From Acidomonas methanolica (GTDB lineage: Bacteria; Pseudomonadota; Alphaproteobacteria; Acetobacterales; Acetobacteraceae): DNA of 64,000 nucleotides. The translations under genes and the position numbers were made by a program. The notes below the pieces were generated by a model. It was not told the origin of the DNA. It did no database searches and saw only the letters and a program-made list of their open reading frames with translations. Below, piece by piece: positions 1 to 6,451 of this stretch. The stretch is taken from positions 1 through 64,000 of the forward strand of contig NZ_SLZN01000010.1 in assembly GCF_004346035.1 (NCBI RefSeq), read 5' to 3'. Position 1 is the stretch's first letter, and every line of letters begins with the position of its first letter.

Positions 1-158
1 AGGTCTCAATCCCCACAATTATCTCGCCGACGTCATCGCCAGAATCAACGACCACAAGGTCAATCGTCTGCACGAACTGTTGCCGTGGAATTGGCAGCCT
101 ATGGCAACACTTCACAAACAGGCAGCTTGATCAAGGGCGGTCTCAAGCGGCCGGTTAC
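1..158 (+). mobile_element. Right end of an IS66-family insertion sequence (truncated by window edge)
   Basis: The window opens inside the 3' end of an IS66-type transposase gene. The stop codon at 128-130 is followed by a short stretch ending in ggttac at 153-158. Read on the other strand this end begins GTAACC, the kind of start expected of IS66-family terminal inverted repeats (GTAA...). If that is the true tip, the octamer tcacgcgg at 159-166 would be one copy of the usual 8-bp target duplication. The other end and the second copy lie outside the window, so the boundary is inferred. Confidence 0.6.
2..130 (+). CDS. IS66 family transposase (TnpC), C-terminal fragment
   Basis: The frame is open from the window edge and encodes 42 residues before TGA at 128-130. 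The peptide contains YLADVIARINDHKVNRLHEL followed by LPWNW, which matches the conserved C-terminal tail of IS66 TnpC transposases (a DVL/DVI-x-RI-x-DH-x-x-NR-x-x-ELLPW pattern). The DDE catalytic core would lie upstream, outside the window, so it is unknown whether the element is intact. Insertion beside a decayed transporter fragment fits local rearrangement at this end of the region. Confidence 0.85.
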   Translation, partial: GLNPHNYLADVIARINDHKVNRLHELLPWNWQPMATLHKQAA

Positions 159-574
159 TCACGCGGAGGCCCCGCCATAAATCATTCCCGCCGCGACGGT
201 CAAGGGCGGGGCGACCCGGCGTTGCTGACTTCTTGATCGTTGATCTCGTGTGGAAACAGGACATGTCATTACCTTCCACCATTAAAGGGGCGCCTTACGG
301 GTCGTGTACGAGCGATGCGTCAGCCGAAAAAATCGATCGGACATGGCAATGTTTATGTTTTTATATCGAAATAATATCTGTCAATTTCCAATTGTGACAT
401 TCCCCATAGACTCCGGTTAAGTGGTTATGCGGGATGGTCTTGATATTGTTGCATTCTGTTGGTTCTCGCGCTGAACTCGGCGCAGGACGTGCTCGACGGG
501 AGACGCAACAAAAGTCTATTGAACCGAATTCGGATCGTTCCGATATTGGTGTAATGCTCCGTCGGGCCGAACAT
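159..574. other. Non-coding stretch between IS66 end and permease remnant
   Basis: No convincing gene is seen. Two short overlapping open frames on opposite strands (about 425-640) have no recognisable product. The part at 320-420 is AT-richer than its surroundings and could hold a promoter, but no clear -35/-10 pair or operator was recognised. A segment at 197-220 (acggtcaagggcgggg...) resembles the sequence just after the transposase stop, which may mean a second decayed IS end. Confidence 0.5.
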
Positions 575-737
575 GCGACGGCGAGCGCTCCGACGAGGAT
601 CGGCCGGGAGAAAGGACGAAGACCGCGACATCGACCGTGAAGATGGAGAGGATTGCGGCCGCCGAATGGCGGATCGGGACGAGATCGAGGACGGCTCTGC
701 CGATCGTCGCGTCGTTAAGCGCCGGGAGTCGGGAAAA
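575..737 (-). pseudogene. Remnant of an amino-acid ABC transporter permease gene
   Basis: Read on the minus strand, this stretch encodes ALNDATIGRAVLDLVPIRHS then AAAILSIFTVDVAVFVLS. This aligns with the intact permease of the operon (3348-4430; ALNDAAVSRTFFDLGLIRRS, then AGAILSAFTVNIAIFVLS) and is also close at DNA level. Near position 601 the frame breaks: continuing the match (ILVGALAVA versus LILVWALVVA) requires a one-base shift. Only about 50-55 codons remain, with no start and no downstream TM region. It sits immediately downstream of the last operon gene, so it is either a partial duplication or the trace of a second permease gene. Non-functional. Confidence 0.75.
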
Positions 738-764
738 TTGCTTCACATCGCTCCCTTCCGCCGC

Positions 765-1565
765 TCAATGTGTCAAAAACTGATAGGCGCGGCGAATATC
801 GAAGAAATCGCGTGCCTCGAAGGCAATCGCGCAGGGACCGGCCGGGCGCGCGCCGGGATACCATTGGACGCGATAGGCATCCGCCGCCGAGCAGAACGTG
901 ATGACGATCTCATACATGTCGCGTCGCTGCGGCAGACAGGACGCGAAGGGGTGCGAGAGCGCCTCGGTGACGCCGTCGCGGATCGCGCGCGTCGCATCGA
1001 CGGGCGCGCGCGAAAGGGTGGCTGGGCCGAAGCCGGTCAACGTCCCGACGGTGCCGATCCCCGGGACGAGGGTCGACGCATCGGCGCAAATGGTGGCGTC
1101 GCCGCTGAGGAAGACGGACGGCACGCCGTAGGATTCGGCGCAAAGCGCGTTGAGCGTGAACTCCGAAGCGGGCGCGCCGTTGAGCGTCACCAGCGCGATC
1201 CGCCGCGAGGTCGTGTGGGCGAGAGGGTTGCCCGCATCGCCCGCCCTGGCGTGGTAGCCCGTATAGAGTGCGGCGGTGAAGCTCTCGTCGAGGCCGAACA
1301 TCATGCCGTCTGGATGGCCTGACCAGCCGCGCAGGATCGTCACATAGGCGGGCAGTCGATCGAGGAGGATGTTGCGCCCGCTTTCATGCGCGTCCTTCAC
1401 CAGGATCTCGGACGCGCCCGCCTGATGCGCGCCTTCGCAGGCGGCGACGACCTCGTCAGTCATCAGAGCGCGGAAGGCAGGATAGTCGGCATGGAGGCGG
1501 TCCACCTCCGGCCATGCGGCTATTCCGGCGGTGCCTTCCATGTCGGCGCTGATGAAAATCTTCAT
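765..1565 (-). CDS. dppA: M55 family D-aminopeptidase (DppA-like)
   Basis: A 266-residue cytoplasmic metallopeptidase of family M55, which in Bacillus (DppA) releases N-terminal D-residues from peptides such as D-Ala-D-Ala. The start MKIFISADMEGTAG is the family hallmark. Zinc-ligand positions known from DppA are visible at the expected places: D8, E10, H60 (KDAHESG), H105 (TGYHA) and E135 (ASEF). Its ATG overlaps the stop of the preceding peptidase gene by ATGA (1562-1565), so it is the last, translationally coupled gene of a six-gene operon. Lying beside a D-amino-acid aminotransferase, it probably acts on imported D-peptides. The longer open frame upstream of this ATG is the other gene read out of frame. 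Confidence 0.9.
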   Translation of the reverse strand: MKIFISADMEGTAGIAAWPEVDRLHADYPAFRALMTDEVVAACEGAHQAGASEILVKDAHESGRNILLDRLPAYVTILRGWSGHPDGMMFGLDESFTAALYTGYHARAGDAGNPLAHTTSRRIALVTLNGAPASEFTLNALCAESYGVPSVFLSGDATICADASTLVPGIGTVGTLTGFGPATLSRAPVDATRAIRDGVTEALSHPFASCLPQRRDMYEIVITFCSAADAYRVQWYPGARPAGPCAIAFEARDFFDIRRAYQFLTH

Positions 1566-2608
1566 GAGGGGACGCTTTCCTGTAACCAGTCGGCGAGGGA
1601 GGGGAAGAAGCGGTCGCGGCCCTGCATCGCCGGGGCGGCGCACAGCGCGTTCAGCACGGCTTCCTCCGTCGCCTCGGCAGCGGCGCGGAACGGCAGGTCG
1701 ATCAGCGGCTCCGCGATCCGCGTGACGGTGACGAAGGGCGGGTCGGGATCGTGCGACACCCGGTCGGCGGTGGTAAAGCACAGCGCGATGTCGCCGCTGC
1801 CGTGTCCCCAGAACGAGCCGAGCCGCGCCAGCCCGGCGGCGGCACGCCGGGCCGTGCGGGCGAGCTGGCGGTCGTCCAGCGGCAGGTCTGTGCCCAGGAT
1901 GACGATGACCGAGCCTTTCTCCCCCTCGCGGTCGCGGCGGACGGATGGCCGCCTGCCGCAGGGCAGGACGAGGTCGCCCGGCACGCCGAAATTGGCGAGC
2001 ACGAGCGCACCAAGCGTGAAGGTCCGCGCGCCGAGCGTCAGCACGCGCGAGGCCGTCCCGATCCCCGCCTTGAACCCGAAGGCCGTCATCCCGGTCCCGG
2101 CTCCGACTGCCCCTTGCGCAACCGGGCCGCCTGACGCCGCGTCAAGCGCCGCAACCGCGTCCTCCCGCGTGACGGCGAAGGACTGGATGTCGTTGAGTGC
2201 GCCGTCATTGCATTCCAGGACGAGCGGATTGACGGTCGAGGTCGTCCGGCCGATGCTGGGATTCGCGGCGATGGCCCGGCGGATCAGCGCCTCGGCGCAG
2301 GCAGGCACGCCGAAGGTATTGGTCAGAAGGATCGGCGTCTCGATCGTGCCGAGTTCGCGAAGCTGGAGCAATCCGACGGATTTGCCGAATCCGTTGATGA
2401 CGTCCACGCTTGCGCGAATCTTTTCGCGGAACGGGTCGCCAGGGGCGGCCATGATCGCCGTCACACCCGTCGCCGTGCCGTCGCCGCGCAGGGTGCGGTG
2501 CCCGACCGCGACGCCCGGCACGTCGGTGAGCGCGTTGAGCGGGCCGGGGGGGAGATGATCCGCCGGAATGAGCGCGAAATCGCGTGCCGGGCGCGGCTGC
2601 GCGCTCAC
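1562..2608 (-). CDS. dmpA: P1/DmpA family aminopeptidase (S58)
   Basis: A 348-residue Ntn-type peptidase of the DmpA/BapA (L-aminopeptidase D-esterase) family. Family members self-cleave before a nucleophilic Ser and release N-terminal residues, some accepting D-Ala or beta-peptides. Visible signs: the N-terminal ALTDVPGVAVGHRTL, the block RTTSTVNPLVLECNDG (about 121-136), GAVGAGTGMTAFGFKAGIG (167-185), and the probable cleavage site G232-S233 in EKGSVIVILGTD. The GTG start at 2608 overlaps the ATPase stop (GTGA), and the stop overlaps the dppA ATG, so it is coupled on both sides. No signal peptide, hence cytoplasmic. Paired with dppA it suggests stepwise digestion of imported peptides containing D-residues. 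Confidence 0.87.
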   Translation of the reverse strand: MSAQPRPARDFALIPADHLPPGPLNALTDVPGVAVGHRTLRGDGTATGVTAIMAAPGDPFREKIRASVDVINGFGKSVGLLQLRELGTIETPILLTNTFGVPACAEALIRRAIAANPSIGRTTSTVNPLVLECNDGALNDIQSFAVTREDAVAALDAASGGPVAQGAVGAGTGMTAFGFKAGIGTASRVLTLGARTFTLGALVLANFGVPGDLVLPCGRRPSVRRDREGEKGSVIVILGTDLPLDDRQLARTARRAAAGLARLGSFWGHGSGDIALCFTTADRVSHDPDPPFVTVTRIAEPLIDLPFRAAAEATEEAVLNALCAAPAMQGRDRFFPSLADWLQESVPS

Positions 2609-3351
2609 AGCCGCCCGGCCTTGACGAGGTCGCGCAGGAAGGCGCGTGTCTTCTCCTTCTGCGGGTCGCCGAAGATCGCGTCCGGCGTGCCCTCCTCGTG
2701 GACCTGCCCCTGCCACAGAAAGCAGACGCGATCCGAGACCTCGCGCGCGAAGCCCATCTCGTGCGTGGCGAGGATCATGGTCATGCCGTCCGCCGCCAGC
2801 GTGCGCACGATGTCGAGCACCTCAGCGACCAGTTCCGGGTCGAGCGCGGAGGTGATCTCGTCGAGCAGGAGCAGTTTCGGGTTCATCATCAGCGCACGAA
2901 CGATGGCCACGCGTTGCTGCTGTCCGCCCGAGAGACGGTCCGGATGCTCGGCCGCCTTGTGGGCGAGCCCCACGCGCTTGAGCAGCGTCATGGCGCGTGC
3001 TTCCGCCTCGTCGCGCCGCTGTCCGAGCAGGGCCATGGGGGCGAGTGTCGCGTTGCGCAGCACGGTCATGTGCGGGAAGAGGTTGTAGGCCTGGAAGACG
3101 ATGCCGATCTCGCGCCGGAGCCGGTCGAGATCGACGCCCTTGCCGGTGATCCGCTCGCCATGGACGCGGATTTCGCCCGAGTCGGTGTCCTCCAGCCGGT
3201 TGATGCAGCGCAGGAGCGAGGATTTCCCGCAGCCGGACGGGCCGATGAGACAGACGACCTCGTGCTCGTCCACCTGGAGGGACAGGCCGGAGAGAACCTC
3301 CAGCGCCCCGTAGCGTTTGGTGATCCGGTCGATTTCGAGAAGCGCCATCAT
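2605..3351 (-). CDS. Polar amino-acid ABC transporter ATP-binding protein
   Basis: A 248-residue ATPase of the GlnQ/HisP type that powers uptake of polar amino acids. Walker A GPSGCGKSS (37-45), the signature LSGGQQQRVAIVRAL starting at 140, Walker B LLLLDE (160-165), the D-loop SALDPE and the switch His in ATHEMGF are all present. It begins ATGATG at 3351, overlapping the permease stop, and is followed by the DmpA-like gene with a GTGA overlap. With the neighbouring binding protein and permease it forms a complete importer. The substrate cannot be read from the ATPase; context argues for D-amino acids or small peptides. Confidence 0.93.
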   Translation of the reverse strand: MMALLEIDRITKRYGALEVLSGLSLQVDEHEVVCLIGPSGCGKSSLLRCINRLEDTDSGEIRVHGERITGKGVDLDRLRREIGIVFQAYNLFPHMTVLRNATLAPMALLGQRRDEAEARAMTLLKRVGLAHKAAEHPDRLSGGQQQRVAIVRALMMNPKLLLLDEITSALDPELVAEVLDIVRTLAADGMTMILATHEMGFAREVSDRVCFLWQGQVHEEGTPDAIFGDPQKEKTRAFLRDLVKAGRL

Positions 3352-4430
3352 GCGCCTCCCGCCGCGCGTCGGCCTGCCATGTCGCGGGTCAGCCGGTCGA
3401 CGAGCCGTGCCTGCGGGATGGTGAGCGCCACGAAGAGGATGGCGACCGTCGTGACGGCGGACAGGTTGAAATCGTTGGCCGCGATGATCTTCGACTGGTT
3501 GAAGGCGTCGATCGTGCCGATGACGGAGACGAGTGCGGTGTCCTTCTGGAGGCTGATGCAGTCGTTCATCAGCGGCGGCGCGATAGTGCGCAGCGCCAGC
3601 GGGATGACGACGTGGCGCAGCGTCATGGCATGGCTGAAGCCCAGCGAGCGGGCGGCGGAGACGAGGCTGTGATGCACGCTCTCGATGCCCGCGCGATAGA
3701 CCTCGGATGTATAGGCGCCATAGGTCAGCGTCAGCGCGATGACCGCGTAGGCCGTCGAGGAAAGAGAGGAAAGGACCGGCAGGTTGGTCAGCGGCAGGCC
3801 GAAGCCGATGAGATAGAGTGTGATGACGGCGGGCAGGCCGCGGAACAGGTCGCAATAGGCCGTCGCCATCACGCGCAGGGGGCGTCCGGCCTCGCCCGGC
3901 AGCGTGCGCGCGATGGCGACGACGAGCGCCCAGACGAGGATCAGCCCGAAGGAGAGGACGAAGATCGCGATATTGACCGTGAAGGCGGAGAGGATCGCGC
4001 CTGCCGAACGGCGGATCAGGCCGAGATCGAAGAAGGTCCGGCTCACCGCCGCGTCGTTGAGCGCCAGGAGCCAGGCGAGCCCCAGGAGGATCGCCAGCGC
4101 GCTGCTCCAGGCCAGCGCGTTCCACGCGCGCAGCGAGGCGCGCGCGCCGAATTCCCGCGCCTCATGGATTTCCGCCGCCTTCTTCCCTGCGCGGGAGAAG
4201 AGGACCGCGAGAACCCCCAGCCGCGCGACGAAGACGCAGGCCGCCAGAAGAGGCAGGGCGGCAAGCGCGACGAGGACGGGGGCGATGCCCTGCGCCATGG
4301 CGTAACCGCCGATCCGCCAGGCCGTGAGCGCGGTCAGACCGCCCATCCCCAGCGCGGCGAGGAGCGCCAGGACGGAGCGCGCGCGATGGAGGCGCGCGGG
4401 AGTCGGGCCGCCGGTTTCTGCCGCCGTCAT
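3348..4430 (-). CDS. Amino-acid ABC transporter permease (HisMQ type)
   Basis: About 360 residues, longer than the usual 220-residue His/Glu-type permease because of an N-terminal extension with two to three extra TM helices before the standard BPD_transp_1 domain. The EAA-like cytoplasmic loop is visible (GIESVHHSLVSAARSLGFSH), as is the motif FRGLPAVITLYLIGFGLPLT. The ATG at 4430 gives a 4-nt overlap with the binding-protein stop, as elsewhere in the operon; an in-frame ATG at 4436 is an alternative. A degraded copy of its middle portion (around residues 122-172) lies at 575-737. No second permease gene is seen, so it presumably forms a homodimer. Confidence 0.9.
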   Translation of the reverse strand: MTAAETGGPTPARLHRARSVLALLAALGMGGLTALTAWRIGGYAMAQGIAPVLVALAALPLLAACVFVARLGVLAVLFSRAGKKAAEIHEAREFGARASLRAWNALAWSSALAILLGLAWLLALNDAAVSRTFFDLGLIRRSAGAILSAFTVNIAIFVLSFGLILVWALVVAIARTLPGEAGRPLRVMATAYCDLFRGLPAVITLYLIGFGLPLTNLPVLSSLSSTAYAVIALTLTYGAYTSEVYRAGIESVHHSLVSAARSLGFSHAMTLRHVVIPLALRTIAPPLMNDCISLQKDTALVSVIGTIDAFNQSKIIAANDFNLSAVTTVAILFVALTIPQARLVDRLTRDMAGRRAAGGA

Positions 4431-5269
4431 CGCCATAGGGGGATCTCCGTCGGGTCGATGCCATGCCAGCTCGGCGCAAGATAGGCGGTCTCCAGCGCGG
4501 CCAGCGTGCCGTCGTCGCGCATGGCGTCGAGGAGCCGGTCGATCTCCGGCGCCTCGGCCGAGCCGAGCGGCAGGATGGCGGCCAGCGGACGGCCGTCCGC
4601 GAACCGCCCGGCGACGACGAAGCGCCCGTGCGCGGCCCCTACCTGTCCGAGGATGACCGAAAGGCTCGTGACGACGGCATCCACATTGCCCGCCGCGAGC
4701 GCCGTGAACATCGTGCCCGTGTCGTCGAAGGCCGAGAGCCGCCGGATATGCAACGTGTCGCGCAGCCAATCCGGGACGTTCGCCTCGATCTGCGTCGCAA
4801 CGCGCATCGAGCGGAGGCGCGTCGGATCGGCCGGTCTACCCGCGCGCACGGCGACGCCGTAGCTGTCGCGCGCATAGGGCACCGAGAAGGTGACGACGTC
4901 GCGCTTGCGGTGCCGGACAGACAGCAGCGCGAGCGCGAGGTCGTAGCCGCGGTTCCGCCCGGCGATCAGCGAATCGAGCGTCGTATTGCGCAGTACGACG
5001 CGGTCGAGCCCCAGCCGGTAGGCGAGATTCACCGCCATGCAGAATTCGCGGCCGGATCGGATCGTCTCAGGCGTTTCGCCGTCGAACTCGCCGACGGCGG
5101 GGAGGTTGACGAGCACGGTCAGCTGGCCGGGGATCGCGGGCTCGATATGGCCGGTCGCGCGATGCCCGAAGAGAGCGCACCGGCCGTATCCATCGGCGGC
5201 GCTGGCCGGATGGAGGGTGAGCGCCGCACAAAGGGAGGCAAGAAGAAAGGGAGTTCGCGCAGCTCTCAT
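4427..5269 (-). CDS. Periplasmic amino-acid-binding protein (SBP family 3)
   Basis: 280 residues with a clear signal peptide (MRAARTPFLLASLCAALTLHPASAADG), so exported to the periplasm, where it would deliver ligand to the permease. The rest fits the bacterial extracellular solute-binding family 3: the segment REFCMAVNLAYRLGLDRVVLRNT near residues 73-96, and NVDAVVTSLSVILGQV in the second lobe. It carries several Cys residues, unusual but compatible with disulfides. It is the second gene of the operon; its ATG overlaps the aminotransferase stop (5266-5269). The ligand is unknown; D-amino acids are inferred from the flanking enzymes. Confidence 0.85.
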   Translation of the reverse strand: MRAARTPFLLASLCAALTLHPASAADGYGRCALFGHRATGHIEPAIPGQLTVLVNLPAVGEFDGETPETIRSGREFCMAVNLAYRLGLDRVVLRNTTLDSLIAGRNRGYDLALALLSVRHRKRDVVTFSVPYARDSYGVAVRAGRPADPTRLRSMRVATQIEANVPDWLRDTLHIRRLSAFDDTGTMFTALAAGNVDAVVTSLSVILGQVGAAHGRFVVAGRFADGRPLAAILPLGSAEAPEIDRLLDAMRDDGTLAALETAYLAPSWHGIDPTEIPLWR

Positions 5270-6135
5270 CGGTCGTCAGTGCCCAGCACGGCGTCCAGAT
5301 AATAGCGCTGGAGATGGCGCGTCAGCCGCCCCGGATTCCCGTCGCCGATAATGGTGTCTGCGATCCGCACGACGGGCGTGATCAGCGAGCCGGCGCTCGT
5401 CAGGAACGCCTCCGCCGCGTCCGCCGCCTCCTGCGGGGTAAAAGCGCGCTCGACGAAGACCAGGCCGTGGCGTGCGCAGAGGTCCAGCACGGCCCGGCGC
5501 GTGCAGCCCGGCAGTGTCGCGCGCGAGTTCGGCCGGGTGACGACCGCGCCGTCGCGCGTGATGAGAAAGGCGGTCGAGGACGCGCCCTCGGTGATCATGC
5601 CGTCCTCGACGAACCAGACCTCCGCGCAGCCTGCGTCGCGCGCCTCCCGCTTCGCCAGAACCTGGCCGAGCAGCATCGTCGTCTTGATATCGCGGCGTGC
5701 CCAGCGCGGCTCCGGCAGCAGCGCCACGGCAATTCCGTCCCGATGCGCAGGCGTATCGCGTATCGCGCGCCGCTGTGTGAACGCGAAAAAATCGGGCAAA
5801 AGAGTGTCGGCATATCGGTAATCGCGATCCGCTGCCCCTCTGGAAATCTGGAGATAGACGGTGCCCTCCATCAGCGCGTTGCGCGTGATGAGGCCGTTCT
5901 GGATCGCCGCGATCTCGGCGCGGGGGCAGGGCAGAGGGATGTCCAGCGCCGCAAGCGAGCGTTCGAGGCGGTCGAGATGCAGGGAATTGTCGATCATGCG
6001 ACCGTCAATGACGGCCGTTACCTCGTAGACCGCGTCGCCGAACAGCGTGCCGCGGTCGAAAATGCTGAGGCGTGCGTCCTGCTCCGGGACATAATTGCCC
6101 CCGCAATAGACGAACCGCGCCGTTTCCGTTGTCAT
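5266..6135 (-). CDS. dat: D-amino-acid aminotransferase, PLP fold type IV
   Basis: 289 residues, first gene of the operon. It would transfer the amino group between D-amino acids and 2-oxo acids in the cytoplasm. Fold-type-IV features: the start RGTLFGDAVYEVTAVIDGRM, the PLP lysine K151 in RRDIKTTMLLGQVLAKREA, the cofactor Glu in MITEGASS (E183), and LPGCTRRAVLDLC. The DIKT..LLGQVLAK block is typical of D-alanine aminotransferases rather than branched-chain enzymes. The carboxylate-binding motif usually seen as PRxH is DRDY here (103-106), so specificity may differ from D-Ala. The ATG at 6135 faces a 316-nt region shared with a divergent TonB receptor gene. Confidence 0.88.
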   Translation of the reverse strand: MTTETARFVYCGGNYVPEQDARLSIFDRGTLFGDAVYEVTAVIDGRMIDNSLHLDRLERSLAALDIPLPCPRAEIAAIQNGLITRNALMEGTVYLQISRGAADRDYRYADTLLPDFFAFTQRRAIRDTPAHRDGIAVALLPEPRWARRDIKTTMLLGQVLAKREARDAGCAEVWFVEDGMITEGASSTAFLITRDGAVVTRPNSRATLPGCTRRAVLDLCARHGLVFVERAFTPQEAADAAEAFLTSAGSLITPVVRIADTIIGDGNPGRLTRHLQRYYLDAVLGTDDR

Positions 6136-6451
6136 GTGCCGGGTTCACCTTCATGCGGGGGAGAGTCTTCGTAGGGCATCGTCGCACACCATCCTGTAAC
6201 GAGTATCTCCCGGACTGACTCGTTGACCTGATAATACTGTCAGCGATGCTTTACGCTCGCACCGGACGAGTCAATTCCAAAAAAGACATGTGCCGTTAGC
6301 CATGGGTTATTGCCGTTTCGCCGCCTGGCGCGGCGGAAGAGCCGAGATAACCGCAGGTTAAGCGAGAGCCATATAAACGATCTTGGACCGCTCTCGTAAC
6401 GTGGCCTAACGTTTCGTCTCTGGGACGAACTTGCCACGGGAGTTTACGAAT
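6136..6451. promoter_or_regulatory. Divergent intergenic region: dat operon / TonB receptor
   Basis: This 316-nt spacer must hold promoters for the leftward peptidase-transporter operon and the rightward receptor. Visible structure: an interrupted hairpin at 6316-6338 (TTTCGCCGC / GCGGCGGAA around ctggc), enclosed by GGTTAT (6305-6310) and ATAACC (about 6347-6352). It lies 100-150 nt upstream of the receptor start and could be an operator or a 5'-leader structure. No Fur-box-like sequence was recognised. A ribosome-binding GGGAG at 6438-6442 precedes the receptor ATG. Confidence 0.5.

Noticed and set aside
2605-4125. Single 506-residue fusion of upstream sequence with the ABC ATPase
   Set aside because: The upstream half is the permease gene read out of frame; the ATPase begins at ATGATG (3351) with an overlap matching the other operon junctions.
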